Positions 44,201 to 53,370 of a stretch of DNA of 64,000 nt are shown here, piece by piece. A program made the translations under genes and the position numbers. Location of the stretch: assembly GCA_002706765.1 (NCBI GenBank), contig PAJV01000076.1:1-64000 (forward strand), read 5' to 3'. Each line of letters opens with the position of its first letter. The stretch's first letter is position 1. The notes below the pieces were generated by a model. It did not search any database. It saw only the letters and a program-made list of their open reading frames with translations, and was not told the DNA's origin. The DNA is from Gimesia sp. (GTDB lineage: Bacteria; Planctomycetota; Planctomycetia; Planctomycetales; Planctomycetaceae).

Positions 44201-44800
44201 AATGCTGATGAGGCAACCCAACTGGGGACATTGACACACGCTGCGATTGAGCGACTGGATCCATCGAAGCCTGAACAGTCGGATCGGATTGTGGAACTCG
44301 TTCTGTTCGATCAGCCTCAGCCAGTACGAGACAGACTGAAACCGCTGATTCAGCAACAGATCTCAGCCTGGTACGGATCAGAACTCTGCAGTGATCTGCA
44401 GGCGGCACGAGTACATTATCGGGAACTGGATTTTCTACTACGCATGCCTGCCGCGGCTGATCAGGAATCGACTGTGACGGTAACCGGAATGATAGATGCC
44501 GTTTATCAGACTGACGATCAGCGCTGGGTCGTCCTTGACTATAAAACGGGTGCCCGCCTCGCACAATTAACAGACCAAGCGTTGATCTCAGAGTATGAAT
44601 TTCAGCTGGGAGTTTATACACTGGCGATCGAACAGCTCATTGGATGCCTGCCGGACACTGTCGGTCTGGCAGTGGTACATGATTCTGTTCGAATTGTGGA
44701 AATGAAGTTCGATGCAATGCAACTTGTTCAAATTTCAGACCGAATTACCCAGGCGATATCTCACATCAATCAATCTCTCGTGGCGACAGAAAGTTGTTAA
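41285..44800 (+). CDS. addA: AddA-like helicase/nuclease subunit
   Basis: 1,171 residues, UvrD/RecB-type. SAGAGCGKTFVLTQRFL is Walker A, AITFTERAAREM motif Ia, MVDEFQDTDPVQSE Walker B, GDAKQSIYRFRRADPEVF motif III, LMTIHQSKGLEFPVV motif V and LLYVAVTRAAD motif VI. The C-terminal nuclease has LGTLTHAAIERL, GMIDAVY and WVVLDYKTGARL. Both helicase and nuclease signatures are complete, so this subunit should power end resection at double-strand breaks. It is in one operon with addB and, eight bases downstream, the methyltransferase gene. Confidence 0.93.
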   Translation: MSKQPTYTDQQAAAINTRDASIALSAGAGCGKTFVLTQRFLKLIEPGAPPDRLSHIVAITFTERAAREMRDRIRETCLDQLKNCPPEEVNHWQAVIRGLDSARISTIHSFCTSILRSHAVSARLDPHFGLLEQGTSDTFLRKVVHEAVHDLLKQENADCIQLVYRFGLERTYELLIALVPQQFRIEFEEFRELAPEQLAGRMRDYWEQVYIPLQLAEIAHADATQHLLRLMNSNQPTNPKMRERFQVLKARLPELLNGAPRLREELLGTLMNHAKVQGAGTKKDWDDVNVYEQIRDGFKDLRDALKPVYETLSPDPAGFLSAAEFSLVVLRVTEYAAKCYQENKAEKGLLDFDDLLLQTRDLFRRDPHARQRAAAGIQYLMVDEFQDTDPVQSEIVRALCGKELLTGKLFLVGDAKQSIYRFRRADPEVFHKLRQEIPEKGRLPLSTNFRSQPAILNFTNCLFASAMELYYEALTPFDQQQHSPIPGIEFLFASPDDPDIKLADALRDIEADWIAARIRQLLEDETPRIWSKNPQTGERELRRVEPGDICILFRSLSSVSLYEKALQQRDLDYYLVGGRAFYAQQEIYDLSNLCQYLDSSDDELSLLGLLRSPFFSLSDDTIYAITRHAESLTAAMQIPPPDDVRPEQKRQVLYAQTVLQELRAKKDRLSLVELLNLALERTGYDAALLNEFLGDRKLANLRKLIELARNFEASGLFTLKDFVQRIRDSILEESKEELAATLPETSDVIRLMTIHQSKGLEFPVVIVADMDRKSPGASRNPFLHPQWGALLNLPAVRGVTPENFAFKMHRAIEQTADEDETVRLLYVAVTRAADYLILSAGLPYDRRVQSPWMKLLARHFDLSTGLPTLDPYLGRFTMGNIPAEQIPEIRVHLNQPQTETKPAKKIKELKPSQFRSVLEQGTPGDYPETCKIFLPQQLRRSQFSVSQLEVTDALLRELPEPHYPVLAAADLLNADEATQLGTLTHAAIERLDPSKPEQSDRIVELVLFDQPQPVRDRLKPLIQQQISAWYGSELCSDLQAARVHYRELDFLLRMPAAADQESTVTVTGMIDAVYQTDDQRWVVLDYKTGARLAQLTDQALISEYEFQLGVYTLAIEQLIGCLPDTVGLAVVHDSVRIVEMKFDAMQLVQISDRITQAISHINQSLVATESC

Positions 44801-44808
44801 GCGGTTCC

Positions 44809-45981
44809 ATGTCCAGTGAGTCCCCCACCGAGCTCGATTGTTTTCAGCAGCTGTATCAACATTCTGAAATCTTTGAGATCATCCGCGAACACTCCGGTTC
44901 GGAATTTCATCTGCAGAAACAGTTGCGTAAAAATTACTCCGATGAGATGGTTCGAGCTGCTTTGACGCTCTCGGAATTACGCAAACGGGGTCGCTCCAAG
45001 TTTACCCGGGCGGACCAGATGTGGTTTGACCGAAAAAGTCTGGAGCAGGCAACACCTGAGCCTGTTTCACAGCATAAGGCGAACCGGTTTTCGGGCACGG
45101 TATATGATTTCTGCTGCGGAATGGGCGGGGATCTGATTGCACTGGCAGAGCATGCGACTGTGATGGGCGTTGAGATTTCACCGGTTCTCTGTCAGTTTGC
45201 TGCCTGGAACAGTGAAGTTTACGGGGTTTCCGGTTCAGTCAGTCTGCTGAATCAGCGACTGGAAGACATCCAGGATCGCCAGGGAAGGCTGCACATTGAC
45301 CCGGATCGACGCCCTGATTCGGGAGGAAAAGTCATTCGGATCGAGGACTATCTGCCGGGACTGGAAACGCTCCAGGAATTGATTTCTCAATTTCAAGGGG
45401 GGGCCATTAAACTCAGTCCCGCCAGTAATTTCGCCGGTAAGTTTCCCGGCTCTGAAACCGAACTGATCAGCCTGAGCGGGGAGTGCAAGGAAGCGACGAT
45501 CTGGTTTGGGGATCTGGCCGGAGAACACGAATTTCGAGCGACCGCCATTTCCAAAACCGGGCAGATCGACAGTATTGCCGGTCATCCGATGGATGCGTAT
45601 GTTGAGCTTGCCGATCCGGGCAGCTATATCTACGATCCCGATCCGGCTGTGGTCCGCTCCGGGCTGCTGGACGTCGCAGCTGCACAAGCGGGATTGAGCC
45701 GCCTGGATCCGGAAGAGGAATACCTGACTTCGGCTGAAGTCGTAGAATCACCGTTCTTCAGGCGTTTTCGGATTCTGGAAGAACTGCCGAACAATGACCG
45801 GGAAATCCGGAAGTACTTTCGAAGCGCCAACTTTGGCCAGCTTGAAATTAAATGCCGGCGGATACCGGTTGGTATTGAAGCGCTCCGCCGTAAACTGTCG
45901 CTGAAAGGTGAGGGAGCCGGTGTACTGATCATCGCCCGTCTGCAAGGCAGATCACGTGCCCTGGTTTGCGAACGGGAATAA
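44809..45981 (+). CDS. SAM-dependent methyltransferase with THUMP-like C-terminal domain
   Basis: 390 residues from ATG 44809; a TTG at 44794 would overlap addA. A helical head (FHLQKQLRKNYSDEMVRAAL) leads to motif I YDFCCGMGGDLIALAEHA and GVEISPVLCQFAAWN. HIDPDRRPDSGGKVIRIEDY follows, the DPxRR motif known from this family, then YDPDPAVVRSGLLDVAA and a THUMP-like end (EIKCRRIPVGIEALRRKL). The family has no settled substrate; RNA is likely from the THUMP-like part. Its place behind addBA is unusual and may only reflect shared transcription. Confidence 0.8.
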   Translation: MSSESPTELDCFQQLYQHSEIFEIIREHSGSEFHLQKQLRKNYSDEMVRAALTLSELRKRGRSKFTRADQMWFDRKSLEQATPEPVSQHKANRFSGTVYDFCCGMGGDLIALAEHATVMGVEISPVLCQFAAWNSEVYGVSGSVSLLNQRLEDIQDRQGRLHIDPDRRPDSGGKVIRIEDYLPGLETLQELISQFQGGAIKLSPASNFAGKFPGSETELISLSGECKEATIWFGDLAGEHEFRATAISKTGQIDSIAGHPMDAYVELADPGSYIYDPDPAVVRSGLLDVAAAQAGLSRLDPEEEYLTSAEVVESPFFRRFRILEELPNNDREIRKYFRSANFGQLEIKCRRIPVGIEALRRKLSLKGEGAGVLIIARLQGRSRALVCERE

Positions 45982-46020
45982 ATCGCGGACCTGCTTTCCA
46001 CAGCAATCATCTACAAAAAA

Positions 46021-46050
46021 AAAACGGGATCCAAATCAGGATCCCGTTTT
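46021..46050. terminator. Bidirectional intrinsic terminator
   Basis: AAAACGGGATCC (46021-46032) pairs with GGATCCCGTTTT (46039-46050) around a six-base loop. On the minus strand a T10 run follows, on the plus strand TTTT. It serves the convergent addBA-methyltransferase operon and the gene at 46087. Confidence 0.92.
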
Positions 46051-46086
46051 CTGTATGCTGTTGTTTTAACACAAAAATCAGACAGA

Positions 46087-46590
46087 TTATTGTGCCTGTC
46101 GGAACTGGAACCGATCGACTGGAATTAATTGTTGCGGGGCAGCCGGTGCATTGTTAAACACGAACGAGAAGGCATAGCAGATCACCATCCCGGATGACAT
46201 TTCCCCGACGTAGATGCCTCCTTCGGCAAATTGAGCCCGACCCTGTGCCGGCAGATCGACGGCACCCGGAATAATCACATAATGGGGTTTCGCTGTCGGG
46301 TCGACACCAAAGTCAGCAGCAAGATTTCGAAAATAGGCATAAGTGAATTTGCCGGTCCGTGAGTTCAGGACAGCTCCCTGCAGACGACCAGTGAGGAAGT
46401 CAAGCACAAATACCCCTTCTGCATTACCAGCGCGCGTTGGCACGGTTGTAATTGCAAAACGATCGCCATCCCGGTCGGTGGCGACTGCATAAGCCGGTTC
46501 ATGTGGCCAGAAATAAGATAAACACATACCGCAGACTACGCCGATGGTCAGCCACAAAAATCGGCGTTCTCCATTTTGATTTTTCACCAC
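46087..46590 (-). CDS. Anchored protein of unknown function
   Basis: 167 residues. A membrane segment at about 11-28 (FLWLTIGVVCGMCLSYFW) is followed by a beta-rich part (GDRFAITTVPTRAGNAEGVF, VLDFLTGRLQGAVLN) and a hydrophobic stretch (GMVICYAFSFVFNN). I recognise no family by name, although the FAITTVP/VLDFLTG/LQGAVLN wording seems widespread in planctomycetes. The start follows GGGAGGC. A single gene ending in the strong terminator at 46021. Confidence 0.75.
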   Translation of the reverse strand: MVKNQNGERRFLWLTIGVVCGMCLSYFWPHEPAYAVATDRDGDRFAITTVPTRAGNAEGVFVLDFLTGRLQGAVLNSRTGKFTYAYFRNLAADFGVDPTAKPHYVIIPGAVDLPAQGRAQFAEGGIYVGEMSSGMVICYAFSFVFNNAPAAPQQLIPVDRFQFRQAQ

Positions 46591-46972
46591 AAATGCCTCC
46601 CAGTGCTCTATTTAATCAGAATACGAGTGTATTGACTCACAGCCTGCTGTCTGTACCAGATGAGGAGTACAAACTTGATCAATGAAGATCGACCCGAACG
46701 GATCGTGGCTGACAAACGTATTGTAACCAAGATTTGAAATCCCTGCCAGACTTGATTTCGTCGAATTCGAGGAAAGCCAGGGAGGTCGAATCAAGGGTTT
46801 TTTCAGGTTAAAAGCCTGAATTACTCATTGGTTGTAATTCCGATCAAGCGAAAGTATGCTGATTTCTGGTAACTGCCATCCAGGCAGATCGGATTCAACA
46901 TGTCGCAGCTCAACTCTAACTCGTCTTTTCGCACGGGTCTGGAATGAATCATCGAGAGGAAGGAATGCAACT
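46591..46972. other. Divergent intergenic region
   Basis: About 380 bases without a gene. GAGGAAGGA at 46955-46963 is the ribosome site of the oxidoreductase to the right. No repeat or convincing promoter is seen. Confidence 0.4.
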
Positions 46973-48172
46973 ATGGAAACAATGAACGGTCAATTGAATC
47001 GTAAATTGCGAATGGCGCTGGTGGGTGGTGGACAGGGTTCGTTTATCGGTCGAGTTCATTCCATCGCTGCCTGTCTGGATAACCGTGCGGAACTGGTGGC
47101 CGGAGCATTATCTTCCAATCCTGAGAAAGCAAAAGCATCCGCACCTGCCTATGATATTCATCCCGATCGCGCTTATGGTTCCATCGAAGAACTCGTCGAG
47201 AAAGAGGCAGCGCTGCCCGCAGATCAACGAATCGATTTCATCAGCATCGCGACTCCTAATTTTACTCATTTTCCAATCGCGAAGACGGCCATCGAAGCCG
47301 GGTTCAATGTCATCTGTGATAAGCCAATGACCTTTGATCTGGCACAGGCTGAAGAGCTGAAGTCACTCGTGGAAAAATCAGGCGTCGTCTTTGCCGTCAG
47401 TCATAATTATACCGGTTATCCACTCGTTCGCATGGCGCGGGAAATGATTTTGAATGGGGACTTCGGCGAGATCCAGGCAGTCCGTTCCAATTACATTCAA
47501 GGCTGGTTGCGTTCCCGGCTGGAACAGGAAGATCAGAAACAGGCTGCATGGCGCACCGACCCTGCGAAGTCAGGTGCAGCAGGCGCTTTTGGGGATATCG
47601 CAACGCATGCCTACAACCTGGGACGTTATATGACGGGACTGTTGCCGGAAGAAATTTCCTGCAATCTGAAAATCTTCGCACCCGGGCGTCAACTGGATGA
47701 CTATGGTCATGCTGTCATTCGATTCCAGAATGGTGCACTGGGAACAGTCACTGCCAGTCAGATATCACATGGTCGCGAAAATGACCTGTTCATTGAAATT
47801 GATGGTACGAAGGGAGCGTTGGCCTGGCGACAGGAAGAGCCTAACCAGATGATCATCCGCCGCAATGGCCAGCCGCATTCGATTTATACACGCGATCCGA
47901 ATGCCCCCTTCATGAGCGAAGCGGGGGCTGCTGCCTGCCGCTTGCCAGCAGGGCACCCGGAAGCCTTTTTTGAAGCATTCGCGAATATCTACCGATCTGC
48001 TTTTGATGCGATGATTAATCGAATTACCGGTCAGCCTTTTGAACCGAAAAATACAATCTATCCGAATGTCTATGACGGCGTGGAGGGGATGTTTTTCATA
48101 CAGCAGTCTGTAGCCAGCAGTCAGGAAAACGGAGCCTGGTTACCATTTCAGTGTGACTCTGCCCGCAGTTAG
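46973..48172 (+). CDS. Gfo/Idh/MocA-family oxidoreductase
   Basis: 399 residues. The NAD(P)-binding head has MALVGGGQGSFIGRVHS and SIATPNFTHFPIAKTAIEAG, with CDKPMTFD, the EKP-type motif that carries the catalytic Lys. The substrate half follows with GDIATHAYNLGRYMTG, supplying the usual Asp/His. These enzymes oxidise or reduce sugars and cyclitols. No sugar genes flank it. ATG 46973 follows GAGGAAGGA; the ATG at 46982 is possible. Confidence 0.93.
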   Translation: METMNGQLNRKLRMALVGGGQGSFIGRVHSIAACLDNRAELVAGALSSNPEKAKASAPAYDIHPDRAYGSIEELVEKEAALPADQRIDFISIATPNFTHFPIAKTAIEAGFNVICDKPMTFDLAQAEELKSLVEKSGVVFAVSHNYTGYPLVRMAREMILNGDFGEIQAVRSNYIQGWLRSRLEQEDQKQAAWRTDPAKSGAAGAFGDIATHAYNLGRYMTGLLPEEISCNLKIFAPGRQLDDYGHAVIRFQNGALGTVTASQISHGRENDLFIEIDGTKGALAWRQEEPNQMIIRRNGQPHSIYTRDPNAPFMSEAGAAACRLPAGHPEAFFEAFANIYRSAFDAMINRITGQPFEPKNTIYPNVYDGVEGMFFIQQSVASSQENGAWLPFQCDSARS

Positions 48173-48326
48173 TCAGGTCTTAACCTGATTCACATTCGTG
48201 AGCCGAGTGTCGAAACCGAAGTTGATGACAGGATACGTGCCTGCCGGAGATCGTTGTCTTTGTTGCTGAAGATGCATTGCGATCTCATTTTCAAATCGCA
48301 AACGAGAAGCGGAAAGCCGGTGTTTC

Positions 48327-49898
48327 ATGAAGAAAATTCCACTGCATTTTCAGATTCTGATAGCACTGATCGCAGGCACGATTCTTGGTTTCATATTTAA
48401 CCCGGGGGAAATCCAGCTTGATGATCAGACCTTAACCGTCAGCCCGGTGGCTGGCGGTTTTGAGGTCGTTCAAAAGACAGCAAAGCAGGACCCGCAGGAA
48501 TACGACTTCGCAAGTCGGGATCAGTTGCTAAAGCGTTTTCCGGAACTGAAAAGTCTGTTTGTTACCGGGGATCCTGAAAAAACGGTCTCTGTCAACGTGA
48601 CCGGGCGATTGATTCATATCGTGGATGCTGCCCGGAAAGTCACTCTCACGTACACCCGGAATGTCGATCAGAAAAAAACGGTGACGTCCATCTCTGCGGA
48701 CAACGGAGAAGAACTGGCCAGGCAGTATCCGGAATGGAAACAAACCTACGAGAAATATGGTACGGGCATTTCACAAACCGTGATGGCAGTTTCCAAATGG
48801 CTGGGTGATGTGTTCCTGCGTTTACTGAAGATGGTGACAATCCCGCTGATTGTCACCTCGCTGATTACCGGGATTGCGAGTCTGGGAAATGCTACCCGTT
48901 TTGGTGCGATGTTCTCGAAGACGCTGCTGTATTATTTTTGTACAAGCCTGCTGGCAATCTTTACCGGTATTTTCGTAGTCAATCTGATTCAACCTGGTAT
49001 CGGCGCAGAATTACCGGGGGGCAGTGGCTCACTTTCGGCGGGAACGGACTCGATCGGTTCTATTTTTCTGGATATGGTGGATCGGCTTATCCCGACCAAT
49101 ATCATTCACTCGCTGGGCGAGGGCGAATTTCTTTCGATTATCTCGTTCAGCATGCTGACTGGTATCTTTATCATCATTGTTGGCGGCAAGCATGCCAAGG
49201 TGCTGACGGAATTCTTTCAGGCCGGCTTTGAAGTCATGATGCGGATGACGATGTTCGTAATCAGTCTCGCCCCGATTGGCGTTCTGGCCTTTATGGTGTA
49301 CGCGGTTTCTTCCCAGGGGTTTGAGATCTTTAAGACATTAGCCTGGTATATGATTGCCGTCTTTTTAGCATTAGTCATCCACGCGGTGGTCATCTTACCT
49401 TGTCTGTTAAAGTTTGTCGCGCGGCGTTCTCCACTGGAATTCGCACGCGCGATGAGCCCGGCGCTGATGACCGCTTTCTCGACGGCTTCTTCCAACGGAA
49501 CTCTTCCGCTAACGATCAGTTGTGTGGAAGAAAATGCAGAAATCTCGAACGAAGTCAGTTCTTTCGTGCTGCCCCTGGGAGCAACGATCAATATGGACGG
49601 GACTGCCCTGTATGAAGCAGTAGCGGTGATGTTTATTGCCCAGGCTTATACCGGTATCGTCATGCCCGTAGAACAACAGATTCTGGTGGCCGTGACTGCT
49701 TTGCTGGCCAGTATCGGAGCCGCCGGAATTCCCCATGCCGGTCTGGTGATGATGGCGATTGTACTGCAGGCTGTGGGACTGCCCCTGGAAGCGCAGGGAG
49801 TAATTATTGCTGTCGACCGTATTCTGGATATGTGCCGCACATCTGTGAATGTCTGGAGCGATTCCTGCGGTTGTGCCATCATTGAACGGTATCGCTGA
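48327..49898 (+). CDS. Dicarboxylate/amino acid:cation symporter (DAACS, GltP/DctA family)
   Basis: 523 residues, longer than the usual 420-450. Helix 1 is FQILIALIAGTILGFIF. Between it and the conserved WLGDVFLRLLKMVTIPLIVTS there is an extra charged stretch of about 120 residues, predicted to be outside the membrane. Family hallmarks are AFSTASSNGTLPLTISCVEE (hairpin 1) and LGATINMDGTALYEAVAVMF (the NMDG motif of helix 7). It ends with DRILDMCRTSVNVWSD and the helix 8 Asp. It should import aspartate, glutamate or C4-dicarboxylates with Na+ or H+. Confidence 0.95.
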   Translation: MKKIPLHFQILIALIAGTILGFIFNPGEIQLDDQTLTVSPVAGGFEVVQKTAKQDPQEYDFASRDQLLKRFPELKSLFVTGDPEKTVSVNVTGRLIHIVDAARKVTLTYTRNVDQKKTVTSISADNGEELARQYPEWKQTYEKYGTGISQTVMAVSKWLGDVFLRLLKMVTIPLIVTSLITGIASLGNATRFGAMFSKTLLYYFCTSLLAIFTGIFVVNLIQPGIGAELPGGSGSLSAGTDSIGSIFLDMVDRLIPTNIIHSLGEGEFLSIISFSMLTGIFIIIVGGKHAKVLTEFFQAGFEVMMRMTMFVISLAPIGVLAFMVYAVSSQGFEIFKTLAWYMIAVFLALVIHAVVILPCLLKFVARRSPLEFARAMSPALMTAFSTASSNGTLPLTISCVEENAEISNEVSSFVLPLGATINMDGTALYEAVAVMFIAQAYTGIVMPVEQQILVAVTALLASIGAAGIPHAGLVMMAIVLQAVGLPLEAQGVIIAVDRILDMCRTSVNVWSDSCGCAIIERYR

Positions 49899-50096
49899 GA
49901 TTTTGACCCGGTCCGCTGAGTTCAATCGAAGCGGGGAGATTCTGCGATTCTGCCGTATATTCAAATAACTAACCGTTTCAATCGTTACAAACTGACTCCC
50001 GCCTGATCTGCCGATAACCGATTGCCGATACGAGATAACAGGGCAATCCGCCTTCAACTCTGCATTATTCTTCTTCGGCGTTTTGGATCAGGTGAA

Positions 50097-51659
50097 ATGG
50101 AACAGGTAATCACCCAGCCACTGGAATGGATTCACAATGTTTGTGACCAGTTTACGGAAATCACCGGCTGGCCTTTGAAATTCACGCCTGCCAAACCAGG
50201 AGAGCGAAAGTCCCTTGAAGCCGAGTTATGCCAAAGCGAAAAATATTGCTGGTATGAATCCATCGAGGATGGCAAGCGGATTCTGGGATATCTATACCTG
50301 ACCCTGCCTGATGAAACGGCAAACGATCATCTGTTCGTGACCGCGATCAAGTTTGCAGAACTGGTCGGGGGATTGATTTCTCAACTCGAAACCATGCATT
50401 CTTCGCTTGAATCCAAGACCAGGGAAGTGACGACACTGGTGGATGTAGGGCTGTCTGCAACAAGGCAGGAAGGATTGCAGGACGCGTTACAGAAGTTGCT
50501 GGAAGCGGCTTTGCAACTGACGGGATTTCGCGCAGCCAGCTTCTTTTTATTGAACTCTGAGTCAAACCAGTTGTCTCTGCGAGTCCAATATTGTTTAACG
50601 GCTCTTGAGATTCCCTTTCATCGCCGGAAACTGAATGAATCACCACCGGACCTTGAAGCATTTGAAAATGAGGCATTGATCATCAATCGGCAGGAAAACC
50701 CTGAGTTATCCCGCTGGTTACCAGAAGGCTGCCTGACAGGTGTCTGCGTTTCAGTGCAGTCGGAATCCGGTCCGTTTGGAACGTTGTGGGCGTTTGACCG
50801 GCGTGCCCGGCATTTAAAAGACCGGGATATTCATATCCTCAAGTCAATCGGTGCCCAGGTCAGTACAATTTTAGAGCGTGCGGTTTTACTGAAAGAAAGC
50901 CAGAACCAGATTCGTTTGAAAAAAGAGCTGAAGGTGATCTCGGAATCGTTTCCGGCTGAACTGGCACGGGAATCTCATCGGGAACGGGACTTCCAGGCTG
51001 CGGTACAGACAATCAGCCATCATGAAGTCGGGGGGGACTTATGCGAGTTCATTACCCTGGCACCACATATTACCTGTTTCGCTCTGGGTGATGCCTCCGG
51101 CGACAGTATTCCCGCGGCAGTGGTAATGGCCTCGGTCCGGGGAGCGCTCAGAACATTAACGGAAGGCCCGATTGAACAGGCAAAAGATACACGCTTTGTC
51201 ATCGGCCGCATTAACACAGCCTTGTATCATACTTCATTGCCGCATCAGTTCATGAGCATGATGTATGGCGTCATCGACACCAAAAATCGGACTTTCACAT
51301 ATACGAATGCCGGGCATCCTGCGCCGTTCTGGGTTCATAAAGGCAAAATCACCAGCCTGACTTCGCATGGCATGTTACTCGGCGTGACTGAGACAAACGA
51401 CTATGACTACTCAGTTATTCCCATTTGCACCAATGATATCATTGTCGGTTTCAGTGATGGCATCAGCGAAGCGATGAGCAGTGAACGCAAAATGTTTCGC
51501 TCGGATGGGATTATGAAAGTCCTGGAAAATCATATCGAAGATACCGCGGAAGAAGTGATGCAGGGGATCTGGGCCAAGCTGCAGAAACATCTGGAAGGCG
51601 GGAACGATGGTGATGACAGAACATTGATGGTTATGAAATTCGCCCGCAATCCAGTCTGA
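50097..51659 (+). CDS. GAF-domain/SpoIIE-type (PP2C) protein phosphatase
   Basis: 520 residues. An N-terminal sensor-like region (about 1-100), a GAF-like domain (about 125-280; LQLTGFRAASFFLLNSES) and a coiled linker lead to a PPM/SpoIIE phosphatase core. This has HHEVGGDLCEFI, CFALGDASGDSIPAAVVMA with the metal-binding Asp residues, FTYTNAGHPAPFWVH, VGFSDGISEAM and DDRTLMVMK. This is the RsbU-type arrangement used in partner-switching control of anti-sigma factors. No anti-sigma genes are near. ATG 50097 follows AGGTGA. Confidence 0.92.
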   Translation: MEQVITQPLEWIHNVCDQFTEITGWPLKFTPAKPGERKSLEAELCQSEKYCWYESIEDGKRILGYLYLTLPDETANDHLFVTAIKFAELVGGLISQLETMHSSLESKTREVTTLVDVGLSATRQEGLQDALQKLLEAALQLTGFRAASFFLLNSESNQLSLRVQYCLTALEIPFHRRKLNESPPDLEAFENEALIINRQENPELSRWLPEGCLTGVCVSVQSESGPFGTLWAFDRRARHLKDRDIHILKSIGAQVSTILERAVLLKESQNQIRLKKELKVISESFPAELARESHRERDFQAAVQTISHHEVGGDLCEFITLAPHITCFALGDASGDSIPAAVVMASVRGALRTLTEGPIEQAKDTRFVIGRINTALYHTSLPHQFMSMMYGVIDTKNRTFTYTNAGHPAPFWVHKGKITSLTSHGMLLGVTETNDYDYSVIPICTNDIIVGFSDGISEAMSSERKMFRSDGIMKVLENHIEDTAEEVMQGIWAKLQKHLEGGNDGDDRTLMVMKFARNPV

Positions 51660-51773
51660 TGCTCAGCGACTCCCCGCCTGACTGGAACACATCACATTGA
51701 GCCCGGGAGGCTCTCAATCTATTATGCTCGATCCAAATGGCAGGGGAGACGTTCCAGCAGGATGGGACGCAGT

Positions 51774-53063
51774 CTAACCGACAATGCGAAAACGTGGCTG
51801 ATCTTCTGACGAAACCCCCCGGCTATCATCGGTCCCAGCCCAGTCCTGTGGCTCATCCTCTGCTATTTCAATACAGGACTCCGGCTTCATTGCTGTCGCT
51901 GATTGCGGTACAGGACTGTTGCCGATTTGAGAGCCTGGTTTCGATATTTTCTTTGCAGTCGGGATTGAGACCGGTGTTTGTATCCAGCGATTCACCCTCA
52001 ACAACTGCGAACGTGGTGCCAGGAGCGGGAAATGAGAGCAGCGATAACTGGTCTGTTGCTCGTTACTCCACATTCCAGAGAGAGTGTTTCCTACTAATCC
52101 CAGGTTCAGTGAAGTTTCTCCGTCCTGAATCGATTGCTGAACCATTCGCGCCATCAGTGTCGTGATGACTTCCGGTGGCGTCTCTTTATGTCGCCCCACT
52201 GCCAGGTAATCTGTACCGGAACCGTATTGCATCCCATAGGCGCAGGCAACCAGTGAATGATTCACAAACAGGGCATCAATCCGTGCCATGCCTGCACGTA
52301 CAGCGGGCCCGTGGATGTCATGCAGAAAGGAAAGTTTTTTGTCCTGGGGAAAATTCCCCCCCGCGATGTGCAACTGATTCCCGTCCTGAAAATTCATAAG
52401 CTGGAACTCCGCCCAGAGATCCCAGCGTGGATTCCAGCCGGGTGTCAGTGGATTCTCGAGCCGTGAACGGTAAAAGGCGATGTGCCCCGCTTTGCCGGTG
52501 ATCTGTTCTGCATGGGAGATCAGCTGTTGTGTTTTCTCAGACCGGGAAGCCAGATAGTCTTCCCAACTGGTTTGAGTGGTGTTGACCAGAGGCTGTTTCT
52601 GCCAGACTGCCTGATTACCTTGAAAACCGACTGACTTGAAGGAATTCAAAGTGCGTCGATGGTCGTGACCCTCCTGGTCGATATACCTCAAGTCGATCAG
52701 GTCCCAGTCGCGTTTGGAAGTATGAATGTGCCTCATCGCAGTGACCATGGTCGCAGCAGGGTTGGATCCAATCTGCCCGTAAAAAGTTCCCCACCCATCC
52801 AGAGGATAAGTCAGAACGCGCATGACACCCACTTTTGTCGTCACGGGTTTTACGACCAGGGGAACGATACCGATAATTTTATTGCCCAGGGTTACAAACA
52901 GAATCCGCAGTTTCTGATCGTGTCCAAAATGCGTCCAGTAATGTTCCAGCCATTCAGGTGAATGCGCAAAGGTGGCCCCTTTGGTTTTTCCCAGCAGAGC
53001 TCGCCAGGCCAGACGAAAATGATCGAGACGATCAATGTCGTTAATTTCGGCAACGGTGATCAT
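51774..53063 (-). CDS. GNAT/FemAB-like acyltransferase (CelD/BioF2-like)
   Basis: 429 residues. It begins VAEINDIDRLDHFRLAW and FAHSPEWLEHYWTHFG, the opening typical of the acetyltransferase-6 (CelD-like) family. RYIDQEGHDHRR, HAEQITGKAGHIAFYRSRLE and VACAYGMQYGSGTDYLAVG follow, the GNAT core with its acyl-CoA region. Members often act in exopolysaccharide or wall synthesis. The last 60 residues are low-complexity and may not fold. ATG 53063 follows GGAG; an earlier start at 53096 is possible but lacks one. Confidence 0.75.
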   Translation of the reverse strand: MITVAEINDIDRLDHFRLAWRALLGKTKGATFAHSPEWLEHYWTHFGHDQKLRILFVTLGNKIIGIVPLVVKPVTTKVGVMRVLTYPLDGWGTFYGQIGSNPAATMVTAMRHIHTSKRDWDLIDLRYIDQEGHDHRRTLNSFKSVGFQGNQAVWQKQPLVNTTQTSWEDYLASRSEKTQQLISHAEQITGKAGHIAFYRSRLENPLTPGWNPRWDLWAEFQLMNFQDGNQLHIAGGNFPQDKKLSFLHDIHGPAVRAGMARIDALFVNHSLVACAYGMQYGSGTDYLAVGRHKETPPEVITTLMARMVQQSIQDGETSLNLGLVGNTLSGMWSNEQQTSYRCSHFPLLAPRSQLLRVNRWIQTPVSIPTAKKISKPGSQIGNSPVPQSATAMKPESCIEIAEDEPQDWAGTDDSRGVSSEDQPRFRIVG

Positions 53064-53370
53064 GGCAACTCCGATTCTGGAAATGACAGGCAGCAATTCA
53101 GTACATCAGGAAATGAACTAAAATGCAACAATCATGCCAGAAGACAGGCGAGTCGAAATTCAGCACCAGATATCAGGTCTGTCAATAGCAGCCAGTTGGG
53201 AGCCTATGCTGTAACATGCCTGCAAACATCGATTTCCGGATCAAATTGATCAGGATGATTTGGAATCACGCTGTCCAAGATCTGTTCCCCTCTGAAATGA
53301 GACGTTGAATTAATGCCACACAGAACCAGCTTGTGTGGCAGAAAATCAACATGCTCCGGCAGGGGGGAAT
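53064..53370. other. Intergenic region with an inverted repeat
   Basis: About 300 bases between two minus-strand genes. It holds the terminator-like inverted repeat at 53314-53340 and otherwise nothing recognisable. Confidence 0.4.
53314..53340 (-). terminator. Terminator-like inverted repeat after the HEAT-repeat gene
   Basis: TGCCACACA and TGTGTGGCA form a perfect nine-base stem with a nine-base loop, 30 bases past the stop of the gene at 53371. The following TTAATT is a weak U-tract. Confidence 0.5.

Noticed and set aside
48173-48188. Six-base hairpin after the oxidoreductase gene
   Set aside because: Stem too short and no U-tract to count as a terminator.
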